A stretch of 28,670 nt of DNA from JALYQB01 sp035640155 (GTDB lineage Bacteria; Actinomycetota; Actinomycetes; Mycobacteriales; Pseudonocardiaceae). Below the pieces are notes generated by a model that made no database searches, had not been told where the DNA came from, and worked only from the letters and a program-made list of their open reading frames with translations. Positions 1 through 8,465 of the stretch are shown one piece after another. The DNA lies in assembly GCA_035640155.1 (NCBI GenBank), contig DASQWR010000006.1, forward strand, positions 1 through 28,670, written 5' to 3'. The position numbers and the translations under genes were made by a program. Numbering within the stretch: the first letter of the stretch is position 1; each line of letters begins with the position of its first letter.

Positions 1-237
1 GGGGTGCCGGTGGTGTGCTCCAACCTGCCAGCGCTGCGCGAGGTCGCCGGCGGGCACGCCACCCTGGTGCCCCCCGGAGACGTGGCCGCGCTGGCCGCCG
101 CGATGATCACCGTCTCCGGCTCCGGGCGCGACCCCGCCAGCACCGCCCGCCGCCGCGCGCACGCCACCCGGTTCACCTGGGCCGCCTGCGCCGAGGCGAC
201 TGTGTCGGCCTACCAGCTGGCGCTGCGCGACCCGTGA
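1..237 (+). CDS. glycosyltransferase, C-terminal end (partial)
   Basis: The frame is open at the window edge, so the N-terminus and most of the catalytic core lie outside. The visible 78 residues match the end of a GT-B glycosyltransferase (GT4/GT1 type). The stretch PVVCSNLPALREVAGG, followed by a VPPGD loop, is the nucleotide-sugar binding region, with the Glu of LREVAGG in the place of the second Glu of the EX7E motif. An Arg-rich helix and a short C-terminal helix follow. Sugar donor and acceptor cannot be told from this fragment. It may belong to the same surface-glycan locus as the rhamnose genes at 16.7-18.6 kb, with the accessory block lying between them (inference). Confidence 0.75.
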   Translation, partial: GVPVVCSNLPALREVAGGHATLVPPGDVAALAAAMITVSGSGRDPASTARRRAHATRFTWAACAEATVSAYQLALRDP

Positions 238-497
238 GTGCCAATGCCGGTCAGGTCAGGTAGGAGGCCAAGATTCAGGAGCTCGTCGACATCACCATTG
301 CAGCTCCGAGCGGCCCTCGCACGCGCCTCGGCTATCGGCTGCGGACGGGGCGACGCCCGGCTCAACATCGCTGGCGGGGCGGCTGGCCCAGCTGGTCTCC
401 CGGGCTGCGGAGCCGGTGAAGACCACGCGTGGCGGCCTGCCCTGATCAACGGACGAAGTGCTGCCAGAGGCCGGGACGGTAGCGCTACGGTGAGCGG

Positions 498-827
498 GTG
501 ACAGCGTTGTGGTCGTTCGATGAGCAGCCCCGCACCGGCGACCCGCTGCTGCCGGGGGCGACGCCGGCGGCGATCCGGGACGCGCTGCTGCCCGAGGACG
601 GAGTCGAGTTCGAGGCCGCGTACCAGCGCGCGCTCGCCACTGCCCGGGAGGACCTGGACCTCACCGAGCTGTTCCGCTGCCTGGAGCACTGGCGACGGGT
701 CGCGCTCCTCCAACGTGACCCCGGCCGTTTTGCCTCGATCGCCCGCCGTGCCGCCGAGCGCCTGACCGGTGAGCCGGCGCCCGCTGACGAGCCACTTGCG
801 CAGACCCGGCGTCGAGCTGGTCTGTAG
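498..827 (+). CDS. DUF6247 family protein (antitoxin-like)
   Basis: A 109-residue protein starting at GTG. It has the features I associate with DUF6247: an N-terminal GATPAAIRDALLPED segment, a central helix with LDLTELFRCLEHWRR, and a Gly-Glu-Pro-rich tail (LTGEPAPADEPLA). Proteins of this type commonly sit immediately upstream of a small RelE/ParE-fold gene in actinobacteria, and that is the case here: a RelE-like frame begins 3 bases after the stop. The likely role is the antitoxin partner of a type II toxin-antitoxin pair (inference from context). No strong Shine-Dalgarno sequence is visible before the GTG. The gene itself looks intact. Confidence 0.75.
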   Translation: MTALWSFDEQPRTGDPLLPGATPAAIRDALLPEDGVEFEAAYQRALATAREDLDLTELFRCLEHWRRVALLQRDPGRFASIARRAAERLTGEPAPADEPLAQTRRRAGL

Positions 828-830
828 CCG

Positions 831-1084
831 GTGTACCGGGTCACCATTGACGAACAGTCCCAGCCCCAGATCGACGCGCTCCCTCGGGAAGCGCTGGGCC
901 CGTTTGCCGAGGCCCGCGCCGTACTGGAGGTTGTCCCGTGGGGCGGCGACTCACTCAACGATGACAAGCCCGAAGCGCCGGTGCGCTCACTCGCCTTCGG
1001 CCCGATCCATCAGGGTCTAGTCACCTACCTGACGTGGAGCGTCAACGCCGCGTCGACGTGCTCGATGTGTTGTGGCTGGACTGA
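831..1084 (+). pseudogene. RelE-like toxin, frameshifted
   Basis: The frame starts at GTG 831 and reads VYRVTIDEQSQPQIDALP, then a helix (FAEARAVLEVVPWGGDS), a loop with NDDKPEAPVRSLAFG, and HQGLVTYL. This is the fold order of small RelE-family proteins paired with DUF6247. After Leu at 1029-1031 the frame is lost. One base appears missing at about 1032-1033, because from 1034 the next frame gives the expected end VERQRRVDVLDVLWLD with a stop at 1082-1084. Without the correction the frame runs on into unrelated sequence. Either the toxin is inactivated or the base call is wrong. The intact DUF6247 gene upstream is its presumed partner. Confidence 0.75.
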
Positions 1085-1138
1085 CTCGCCTCTTGAACCG
1101 CCCTGGGTGAGGAGACGCTCTTGCCGACGCATAGCAGA

Positions 1139-1273
1139 CTACCTGCCAGAGCGGGCGAGGAGGTCACCGTCAACGATGGTCACCGCCCGGCCGGTGAGGG
1201 TGACCCGCCCACCCCGCACCTCGACAGCGACAGTCCCGCCGCGGGCCGACAGCTGCTGGCCCACGACCTTTCT
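1139..1273 (-). pseudogene. PhzF-like isomerase, C-terminal fragment
   Basis: About 45 minus-strand codons read VVGQQLSARGGTVAVEV, then RGGRVTLTGRAVTIVDGDLLA. This resembles the C-terminal strands of PhzF-family epimerase/isomerases (usual form: QVSARGG, hydrophobic strands, VTLTGRAVTV..G). The rest of the family's roughly 280 residues is missing: upstream on the minus strand the similarity stops near 1275, just where a GNAT fragment begins on the other strand. I read it as a leftover of a deleted gene. The call rests on a short motif only. Confidence 0.45.
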
Positions 1274-1280
1274 CCTCCCA

Positions 1281-1484
1281 ATGCCGGAGTTGGAGCCCCT
1301 CAGGCCAGGCGAACTGCTCGGCGCGACGCTCCTGCGGTCGGCGACTACTCGGGTATGGCTCGCGTGGCTGGACGGGGAACCGGTCGCGGTGGCGGCGGCC
1401 CACCCACACGCTGGCGTCACGCTCGTCGAGTACGTCGCAACGCTTCCGGCGGCGCGGGGCTCCGCCCAGAGCGATAGGCCTTGA
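1281..1484 (+). pseudogene. GNAT acetyltransferase, N-terminal fragment
   Basis: 67 codons from ATG. The segment VWLAWLDGEPVAVAAAHPHA, followed by GVTLVEYVATLPAARG, matches the middle strands of a GNAT domain, ending at the V..LPAARG that opens the acetyl-CoA binding motif. The expected R/QxxGxG/A loop and all later elements are absent. The frame goes into SAQSDRP and stops. It is therefore a truncated, presumably inactive remnant. It lies back to back with the PhzF-like fragment, marking a deletion or rearrangement junction near 1275. Confidence 0.5.
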
Positions 1485-1657
1485 GACGTTTTCACGGCGG
1501 AAGCACAGCGGTACTCTCGACCGGTCAGGTCATAACGGGATCGTCCGACAGCCGTTGAGCGGTGGAGAAGCCGGCAACCGTCGAAATTCTCCAAGCCGGA
1601 CATGCCGAAGGGCTGGATACCTGGGGACGGAATCCCGCCTACAGGAGGCTGATCGAC

Positions 1658-3080
1658 ATGACCGCGGAAACCGCTGGCGCGGCAGCCACGGAAGCCGGGG
1701 ACGATCTCGCTCAGGCACTAGATTCCAGGCTGCGCGGGCGGCTCGTCCGGCCGACGGACGACGATTACGATGAGGCCCGTCTGGTGTGGAACGGCATGGT
1801 GGACAAGCGCCCCGCCCTCATCATGCGCTGCGCGGGTGTCGCCGACGTGATTCACCGCCGTCAGCTTCGCGCGGGAGCGGGGCTTGCCCGTGGCCGTGCG
1901 TGGGGGCGGTCACAACGTGGCCGGTAGCGGGGTCTGTGACGACGGCCTGGTGTTCGACCTCTCGCTCATGAACAGCGTTCGCGTCGATCCCGGAAGCGGG
2001 ATCGTCCGCGCGGAGGGCGGCGTTACCATCGGTGATCTCGACCATGAGACGCAGGCGTTCGGCCTCGCCGTGCCGATGGGGGTTGTCACGGCGACCGGGA
2101 TCGCCGGCCTAACGCTGGGTGGTGGACTTGGTTGGCTACGCCGCAAGCACGGGCTCAGCTCCGACAACCTGATCTCCGTCGACATCGTCACCGCGGACGG
2201 CCAGCTGCTCACTGCGAGTGACGAGCAGAACCGCGACCTGTTCTGGGGCGTGCAGGGCGGTGGGGGGAACTTCGGGATCGTCACGTCGTTCGAGTACCGG
2301 GCACATCCCGTAGGACCCGATGTGTTCCTCGCTTTCGTCGTGCACGCGGGCAGGGACGCTCATGAAGCGCTGCGCTTCTACCGCCAGTGGGCGATCGCCG
2401 CTCCTGACGAGGTGAGTTCGTTCGCCATCCTGTGGCACGCGCCGGAGATGGAGGAGATCCCGGCCGAGCATCATAATTCCCCGATCGTGGTCTACCTGGC
2501 GGTGCACTGCGGCGAGGGGGCGCGTGCGCAGCAGGAGCTGAAGCCGCTCCGCGAGTTCGGCTCGCCCATCGCTGATCTTTCCGAAACGCTTCCGTATCTG
2601 GACGTGCAAAAGTTCTTCGACGCCGACTACCCCGCCCACGAGATGCGCTACTACTGGAAGTCGCACTATCTCGCGAGTCTGCCAGACGACGCGATCGCAG
2701 CGCTCGTCGCCCTGAACGAGAGCAGCCCCTCTCCGCACTCGACGCTCGACATCTGGCAGCTCGGTGGCGCATTCAGCCGTCCTGGGGCCTCGGACACGGC
2801 TTTCGGGGACCGGTCTGCGCCGTTCCTGCTCGGTATCGAGTCCAACTGGGAACGCCCGGAGGATGACGACTCCGCCCTCGAATGGGGCCGGGCGGCGTTC
2901 CGCGCGCTGGAGCCGTTCGCAACGGACGCCGAGTACGTGAACTTCCCGGGACTGTACGAAGACAACGACAGGATGGTTCACGGCACCTTCGGGGCCAACC
3001 TCGACCGTCTCGTGGCCCTGAAGCGGCGGTACGACCCGACCAACCTCTTCCGCCTGAACCACAACATCCGACCGGACTAA
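1658..3080 (+). pseudogene. FAD-binding (BBE-type) oxidoreductase, split by one frameshift
   Basis: A perfect AGGAGG at 1643-1648 sits 9 bases before ATG 1658. The first frame gives about 64 residues of normal family N-terminus ending in CAGVADVI. The rest continues in another frame from TAVSFARERGLPVAVRGGGH to the end at 3080. Removing one T from the TT at 1851-1852 restores a protein of about 473 residues, the usual length. The FAD_binding_4 domain includes RGGGHNVAG, whose His is the usual covalent FAD attachment site, GITGLTLGGG-like and GGGGNFGIVT loops. The C-terminal BBE segment is RYDPTNLFRLNHNI. No Cys is seen at the second flavin-linkage position in GLSSDNL. Substrate unknown. It is either a recent pseudogene or a base-calling error. 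Confidence 0.88.
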
Positions 3081-3190
3081 CCCGCGGGCGGTTGTTCCGG
3101 CTCTTTTGCTGTTTCCGTGGGTCGGTCGCCGCGTGGACGATCAACGGCTGAGCCACGAGATCCGCAGGCCGCAGATCGTTAACACTCGTG

Positions 3191-3421
3191 TCATTGGATC
3201 ACCGTGGGCCGGCCCGGCACCGAGGCGGCCAGCGCGTCCAGCGCACCCTGCTTGGCCACCCGGCACGCGGTCACCACCACCGAGCGGTCCACCCCGTACC
3301 GGTCGGCAGCCTCCCGCTGCGTCGCCTGCCCGGTCACGATCGACATCCACATCTCGTACTTCTCGCTCGCCGACAGCCGCCGGCGTGGCTTCCTGCCAGA
3401 CACGGTCAAAGCGGACATCAT
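3191..3421 (-). pseudogene. transposase helix-turn-helix protein (orfA-like), truncated
   Basis: 76 codons. After GRKPRRRLSASEKYEMW comes a helix-turn-helix with GQATQREAADRYGVDRS and then VVVTACRVAKQGALDALAAS. This is the N-terminal DNA-binding part of an orfA-type transposase common in actinobacteria. The usual coiled-coil C-terminus after the PGRP motif is missing: the frame stops after GRPTVIQ. No catalytic DDE partner is found on either side. GGAGG precedes two consecutive ATG codons (3421 and 3418). No terminal inverted repeats could be assigned. It is evidence of past insertion-element activity at the edge of the chaperone island. Confidence 0.65.
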
Positions 3422-3822
3422 CAACAGCCTCCAGATCGGTCAGACACGCCGATCCAAGGCTGGGTATTCAAACCGGATCTGCTTCACGAACTCAGACGCA
3501 AGACAGGCCGCGACGCGCTGGATCAGCGCGGTCGTTGCCGTGCTGCCAAGCCGTGGAGACGCATGGGCGGTGCCTTGAGCGCCGGACGCCTGCCCGCTGC
3601 TGTCCACCGGCACGTCGGCGAGTAGCACACCGGGCAGTCGGATGTCGGCGGGCGCCGAATCCCCGGAACGTGAGGATCTGGGCGCTTGCGACAGGTGAGT
3701 GGCGCTGTCCAGCGCCGCTGGGCACCGCTGAGAGACGCCCAGCCGGTCATGGTCGCCGCCACCTGATGCGCGCCCGTGCTCAGCCCAACGGACGCAGCAG
3801 CTCCTCCATTCCCCCTTCGTGA
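3422..3822. other. gene-free interval between transposase remnant and clpB
   Basis: Several overlapping frames exist on both strands, but none shows a recognisable domain, a convincing ribosome binding site or natural amino acid composition. I see no rRNA, tRNA or clear terminator. It is probably decayed sequence beside the transposase remnant. Confidence 0.5.
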
Positions 3823-6462
3823 TCACGCGGTCCCGGGTTCCTGGTCCCCGCCGGTGCTCCAGGTCACGGTGAGCTGTCCGTCGGGGGTGAGGTCGACAAT
3901 CACGGTGGAGCCGTCGTTGATGTTGCCGGTGAGCAGGGCGCGTCCCATGCGTGTTTCGACCTCTCGTTGCAGGAACCGGCGTAGTGGGCGGGCGCCGTAG
4001 ATGGGGTCGAACCCTTCGGAGGCGATGTGGTGGCGGGCCGCTTCGGTGAGCTGGAGATCCAGTCGGCGGTCGACGAGGCGGCGCTGCAGGTCGGCGGTCA
4101 GCAGGTCGACGACGCGTTCGATCTCGGGCAGGGTCAGTGGCTTGAACAGCACGATGTCGTCGACGCGGTTGAGGAACTCGGGGCGGAAGTGTCGGCGCAG
4201 CTCCGCCATGACCGCCGTGCGGGCGTCGTCCTTGATCTCCCCGTGGGGGGTGACCCCGTCGAGCAGGTACTGGGAGCCGATGTTGCTGGTCATCGCCACG
4301 ACGGTGTTGCGGAAGTCGACGGTGCGGCCCTGGGCGTCGGTGAGCCGGCCATCGTCGAGCAGCTGCAGCAGGGTGTTGAACACGTCGGGGTGAGCTTTTT
4401 CCACCTCGTCGAGCAGCACCACCGAGTAGGGCTTGCGCCGGACCGCTTCGGTGAGTTGCCCGCCCTCCTCGTAGCCGACGTAGCCGGGTGGGGCGCCGAC
4501 CAGCCGGCTGACGGTGTGCCGTTCCTGGTACTCGCTCATGTCCAAGCGCACCATGTTGTCTTCGGTGTCGAACAGGGCGGCCGCGACGGTCTTGGCCAGT
4601 TCGGTCTTGCCGACTCCGGTGGGGCCCAGGAACAGGAACGAGCCGATCGGGCGGCGGGGGTCCTTCACCCCGGAGCGGGCGCGGACGATCGCGTCGGCGA
4701 CGAGTTGGACGGCTTCATCCTGCCCGACCACTCGTTCGTGCAGGATCTCGTCCAGGCGCAGCAGCTTGTGCCGCTCGCCTTCGAGCAGGCGGCTGACCGG
4801 GATGCCGGTCCAGCGGGCGACGATGGAGGCGATCTCGTCGTCGGTGACCACCTCGCGCAGCAACCGGTGGGTGCCTTGCTTGGTGGCGAGCTGGTCTTCC
4901 TCGGCGTTCAGGCGCCGTTCCAGCTCGGGAAGCCGGCCGTGGCGCAGCTCGGCTGCCCGGTTGAGGTCGTAGTGGCGTTCGGCGGCCTCGGACTCGTGCC
5001 GAACCCGTTCGATCTCCTCGCGCAGGGACTGGACTTTGCGGATGGCGTGGCGTTCGGCCTCCCACTGGGCGCGCATCGCGTCGGCCTCGCCGCGCAGGTC
5101 GGCCAGTTCCCGGCGCAGCTCGGCCAGCCGCGCCTGGCTGGCGGGATCGTCCTCCTTGGCCAGCGCGGCCTCCTCGATCTCCAGGCGCATCACTCGGCGG
5201 CTGGCCTGGTCCAGCTCGGCGGGCTGGGAGTCGATCTCGGTGCGCAGCATGGCGCAGGCCTCGTCGACGAGGTCGATGGCCTTGTCCGGCAGGAACCGGT
5301 CGGAGATGTAGCGGTGGGACAGGGTCACCGCGGCGACCAGGGCGGCGTCCTGGATCCGCACCCCGTGGAACACCTCGAGCCGTTCCCGCAGCCCACGCAG
5401 GATGGAGATCGCATCCTCCACCGACGGTTCGTCGACCAGGACGGGTTGGAAGCGGCGCTCCAGCGCGGCGTCCTTCTCGACGTGCTTGCGGTACTCGTCC
5501 AGCGTGGTGGCACCGATCATGTGCAGCTCGCCGCGGGCCAGCATCGGCTTGAGCATGTTGCCGGCGTCCATCGCTCCCTCGGCGGCGCCGGCGCCGACAA
5601 CCGTGTGCATTTCATCAACGAACAGCAGGATCCGACCCTGGGCGGCGGAGACCTCCGACAGGACGGCCTTCAGGCGTTCCTCGAACTCACCGCGGTACTT
5701 CGCTCCGGCTACCAGCGACCCCATGTCCAGCGCGAAGATGGTCTTGTCCCGTAGCCCCTCGGGGACGTCACCGTTGGCGATCCGCTGCGCCAACCCCTCA
5801 ACGATCGCAGTCTTGCCGACCCCGGGGTCACCGATGAGGACCGGGTTGTTCTTCGTCTTGCGGGACAGGATCTGGGTGACCCGCCGGATCTCAGTATCCC
5901 GGCCGATGACCGGGTCGAGCTTCCCGGAGCGGGCCTCTGCAACGAGATCCCTCCCGTACTTCTCCAGCGCCTCATAAGCCACCTCGGGCATCGCGGAGGT
6001 CACCCGCTGGTTGCCGCGGATCCCGGTCAGTGCGGATAGCATCCGTTCCCGGTTCAGGCCCTGATCGCGCAGCGCCCGCCCTGCTGCACTGGCCGACCCC
6101 TCGTCGACGAGGGCCAGGATGAGGTGCTCGACGGAGACGTACTCATCCTTGAGTCGACCCGCTTCCCGTTCCGCGGCGTCCAGCAGCCGCGAGAGGCGCT
6201 GGGTGACGAACACCTGCCCCGGGGCCGCGCCGGGACCCGACACCCGGGGGCGGCGGCCCAGTTCCGCCTCCACCACCGCACGCGCCCGGTCCGGATCAGC
6301 CCCCGCGGCGGCGAGCAACCGCGGCACCAGGCCCTCGGGCTGGTCGAGAAGGGCCAACAGCAAATGCTCGCCATCGACCTCGACATGCCCGAACCGCAAT
6401 GCCTTGGTCTGCGCGTCCTGCAGCGCCTCCTGAGACTTCTGAGTCAGCCGGTTCATGTCCAC
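3823..6462 (-). CDS. clpB: ATP-dependent disaggregase ClpB
   Basis: 879 residues, the normal length for this Hsp100. In order it has a paired N-terminal Clp repeat domain (about 1-150), a first AAA+ domain with Walker A GDPGVGKT at 211-218 and LFVDEMHTVVGAG, a long coiled-coil middle domain rich in Arg/Glu (about 400-530), and a second AAA+ domain with GPTGVGKT and VVLLDEVEKAHPDV. The C-terminal D2-small domain follows. The start is GTG 6462: AGGAGG lies 9 bases before it and overlaps the stop of the preceding gene, which suggests translational coupling. ClpB works with DnaK, J protein and GrpE to extract proteins from aggregates. As last gene of the dnaK operon it completes a self-contained disaggregase set. 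Confidence 0.97.
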   Translation of the reverse strand: MDMNRLTQKSQEALQDAQTKALRFGHVEVDGEHLLLALLDQPEGLVPRLLAAAGADPDRARAVVEAELGRRPRVSGPGAAPGQVFVTQRLSRLLDAAEREAGRLKDEYVSVEHLILALVDEGSASAAGRALRDQGLNRERMLSALTGIRGNQRVTSAMPEVAYEALEKYGRDLVAEARSGKLDPVIGRDTEIRRVTQILSRKTKNNPVLIGDPGVGKTAIVEGLAQRIANGDVPEGLRDKTIFALDMGSLVAGAKYRGEFEERLKAVLSEVSAAQGRILLFVDEMHTVVGAGAAEGAMDAGNMLKPMLARGELHMIGATTLDEYRKHVEKDAALERRFQPVLVDEPSVEDAISILRGLRERLEVFHGVRIQDAALVAAVTLSHRYISDRFLPDKAIDLVDEACAMLRTEIDSQPAELDQASRRVMRLEIEEAALAKEDDPASQARLAELRRELADLRGEADAMRAQWEAERHAIRKVQSLREEIERVRHESEAAERHYDLNRAAELRHGRLPELERRLNAEEDQLATKQGTHRLLREVVTDDEIASIVARWTGIPVSRLLEGERHKLLRLDEILHERVVGQDEAVQLVADAIVRARSGVKDPRRPIGSFLFLGPTGVGKTELAKTVAAALFDTEDNMVRLDMSEYQERHTVSRLVGAPPGYVGYEEGGQLTEAVRRKPYSVVLLDEVEKAHPDVFNTLLQLLDDGRLTDAQGRTVDFRNTVVAMTSNIGSQYLLDGVTPHGEIKDDARTAVMAELRRHFRPEFLNRVDDIVLFKPLTLPEIERVVDLLTADLQRRLVDRRLDLQLTEAARHHIASEGFDPIYGARPLRRFLQREVETRMGRALLTGNINDGSTVIVDLTPDGQLTVTWSTGGDQEPGTA

Positions 6463-6468
6463 GACCCG

Positions 6469-6825
6469 TCACCTCCTGCCGTTTGCTTCGCCGGTTGCGG
6501 TCCCGGTGCTGGGCCGGGCAGTGGCGGGGCGGGCACGCAACGCGGCCTCCAGTTCCTCGATCCGGGTGAGCAGCTCGAGCACCACACCCACCCCCGCGTA
6601 GTTCAACCCGAGCCCAGCGCGCAACCGTTGAATCCGCGCAGCGCGAGCGACCTGCGCGGCGCCGAACCACAGCTGCCCGCCGCTGCTGGAGTGCTCGGGC
6701 AGCAGCAACCCGAGCGCCACGAAACGGCGCACCAGCTGGGGGTGCAAGCCCACCGCCGCCGAGAAATCCTCCAGCGACCAGCCTGCGCGAGGAACACCGA
6801 TGCGGACCAGCGGGTACCTCGTCAC
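6469..6825 (-). CDS. MerR-type chaperone modulator (CbpM/HspR-like)
   Basis: 118 residues. A MerR-like winged helix-turn-helix begins with WSLEDFSAAVGLHPQLVRRF and LGLLLPEHS. A helix (VARAARIQRLRAGLGLNYAG) and a leucine-rich coiled-coil (VVLELLTRIEELEAALRA) follow. This layout is shared by HspR, the heat-shock repressor encoded behind dnaJ in many actinobacteria, and CbpM, which binds the J domain of CbpA. It lies 6 bases after dnaJ and 6 before clpB. The neighbouring J protein lacks zinc fingers like CbpA, which favours CbpM. The position in a dnaK operon equally fits HspR. The GTG start is uncertain because AGGAG directly abuts it. Confidence 0.8.
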   Translation of the reverse strand: MTRYPLVRIGVPRAGWSLEDFSAAVGLHPQLVRRFVALGLLLPEHSSSGGQLWFGAAQVARAARIQRLRAGLGLNYAGVGVVLELLTRIEELEAALRARPATARPSTGTATGEANGRR

Positions 6826-6831
6826 CTCCTC

Positions 6832-7827
6832 TCACCGCCTTCCCTGGGCAGCCGACCTGCCGGCCCGCGGGTCGAAGTCGGACTCAGCGGCCAGCCGGCC
6901 GAACAGGTCTCGTTCCGTCGGTGACAGCGTGGTCGGAACGACGACCTTGACTTCGGCATACAGGTCACCGGCCGTACCACGTGGGTTGGGCAAACCTCGC
7001 CCCCGCAGGCGCAACCGGCGGCCGCTGGAGGATCCGGCCGGGAGGTCGACACGGGTGGTGCCGGCCGGTGTCGGCACCGGGATCGAACCCCCGAGCGCGG
7101 CTTCCCACGGCGTCACCGGAACCTCGACGGTGACGTCGCGGCCCTGGACACGGTAGAGCGGGTGCGGAGCCAGCCGCACCACGAGATACAGATCTCCCGC
7201 CGGGCCGCCTCCAGAGCCGGTCGCGCCCTGCCCGGCCAGCCGAATCCGCTGACCGTCGGTCACTCCCGGGGGGATGTTGACCTCGTAGTTGCGTGAACCG
7301 GTGGAGGTGTTCAGGGTGATGCGGCGGCGGCCACCGGTGTAAGCGTCCTCGACGCTGAGCTCGATCTCGGCCTCGCTGTCCGCACCGGGCACGCCGCCCC
7401 GCCCGAACCCCGCACCGCCGCTGGGGAAGAACCCGCCCAGCAGGTCCTCCAGATCCACCTCGCCGAATCCACCACCCCCGCCGAAGCCCGGTCCGCCAAA
7501 GCCCGGTTCGCCGAAGCCGCCGGTGTCGACGTAGACCCGACGACCACCGCTCTGCCCGGCGCCGAAGTGCGCGCCCGCCCGAGGGTCATAGTCCTCCGGG
7601 ACCTGCCGCCACGCCGCGCCGAAGCGGTCGTAACGAGCCCGGTGGTCAGGGTCGGAGAGCACCTCGTACGCCTCGGTGATCTCCTTGAAGCGGTCCTCGG
7701 CGCCGGGTTCCTTGTTGATGTCGGGGTGGTAGCGGCGGGCGAGGGTGCGGTAGGCACGTTGAATCTCCTCCTGGCTCGCGGTGCGCGCCACCCCCAGCGC
7801 CTGGTAATAGTCCCGATCCGTCGCCAT
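6832..7827 (-). CDS. DnaJ/CbpA-type J-domain co-chaperone without zinc fingers
   Basis: 331 residues. The N-terminal J domain (about 5-70) has the DnaK-stimulating HPD in RRYHPDINK and a DRARYDRFG-like end. A Gly/Phe-rich linker (about 95-140) follows, then two beta-barrel substrate-binding domains with PPGVTDGQRIRLAGQG and DLPAGSSSGRRLRLRGRG. The CxxCxGxG zinc repeats of class A DnaJ are absent, making this class B, like CbpA. It activates DnaK ATPase and delivers unfolded clients. It lies 17 bases after grpE and 6 bases before the CbpM/HspR-like gene. A purine-rich GGGGGA precedes ATG 7827. Confidence 0.95.
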   Translation of the reverse strand: MATDRDYYQALGVARTASQEEIQRAYRTLARRYHPDINKEPGAEDRFKEITEAYEVLSDPDHRARYDRFGAAWRQVPEDYDPRAGAHFGAGQSGGRRVYVDTGGFGEPGFGGPGFGGGGGFGEVDLEDLLGGFFPSGGAGFGRGGVPGADSEAEIELSVEDAYTGGRRRITLNTSTGSRNYEVNIPPGVTDGQRIRLAGQGATGSGGGPAGDLYLVVRLAPHPLYRVQGRDVTVEVPVTPWEAALGGSIPVPTPAGTTRVDLPAGSSSGRRLRLRGRGLPNPRGTAGDLYAEVKVVVPTTLSPTERDLFGRLAAESDFDPRAGRSAAQGRR

Positions 7828-7844
7828 CGTCAGTGTCCCCCGGT

Positions 7845-8414
7845 CTACTCCCGCCCGCCGGCCACGGTCACCACGGCGGGCCGCAGCAACGCCGCATCGG
7901 TGGTGTAGCCGGGCCGCAGCACGGCCACCACGGTGTTCGGTTCCGCGTCCGGGTCCTGGGTTACCTGCGCGGCTTCGTGCACAGTCGGATCGAACCGCGC
8001 ACCGACCTCATCGACCCGCCGATAGCCCAACCCGGCGAGTACATCGAGGGCCTGCTGATGGACCGCCTGGATGCCCGCGACGATCGTCGCCGGGTCTGCG
8101 TGGGCATGCTGCAGCGCCAGCTCCAGGTGGTCCAGCACTGGCAGCCATGCCGCCGTGACCCGGTCTCGCTCAGCTCGGCGGGCTTGGTCGAGCTGGCGTT
8201 CGTAGCGCTTGCGCAGGTTGTCCAGCTCGGCCACCGCCCGCTGCCAGCGGTCCTGCAACTCCACCGCGGTGGGTCCCGCCGGCGCGCCAGCACCGGCGGT
8301 GGCTTGTCCGTCAGCGGCGTCCCTCGGCTCGTGCCGGTCCTGTTCGCCCGCCGCCGACTCCGGATGTTGCTCTGCGGGCCGGGGGTGCTCCTCGGTGTTC
8401 TTCGTCTCGTCCAT
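7845..8414 (-). CDS. grpE: nucleotide exchange factor GrpE
   Basis: 189 residues from ATG 8414, which has a weak GGACGGA upstream. An in-frame ATG at 8444 would add 10 residues but has no ribosome binding site. The N-terminus is acidic and disordered (ETKNTEEHPRPAEQHPESAA). A long coiled-coil follows with DRWQRAVAELDNLRKRYERQ, the GrpE dimer helix. The C-terminal four-helix bundle and beta-wing include YRRVDEVGARFDPTVHEA and VVAVLRPGYTTDAALLRPA. GrpE releases ADP from DnaK and so resets the chaperone cycle. The gene sits between dnaK and dnaJ in one operon. Confidence 0.95.
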   Translation of the reverse strand: MDETKNTEEHPRPAEQHPESAAGEQDRHEPRDAADGQATAGAGAPAGPTAVELQDRWQRAVAELDNLRKRYERQLDQARRAERDRVTAAWLPVLDHLELALQHAHADPATIVAGIQAVHQQALDVLAGLGYRRVDEVGARFDPTVHEAAQVTQDPDAEPNTVVAVLRPGYTTDAALLRPAVVTVAGGRE

Positions 8415-8465
8415 CGTCAGTCCGTCCAGACGGGGTTGCCGCATGGGTGCGGAGCCGGTGGTGGG

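Noticed and set aside
238..497. Possible coding remnant (SLAGRLAQLVSRAAEP) between the glycosyltransferase and the DUF6247 gene
   Set aside because: A short helix-like stretch without start, family signature or continuity; not enough to support a gene.
3440..3826. 128-residue minus-strand frame upstream of the transposase remnant
   Set aside because: No similarity to transposase catalytic domains and no natural protein character; treated as non-coding.
4027..5754. 575-residue open frame opposite clpB
   Set aside because: It is the mirror frame of a certain clpB gene, rich in Val/Gly/Asp/Gln as expected of GC-rich antisense, with no domain.
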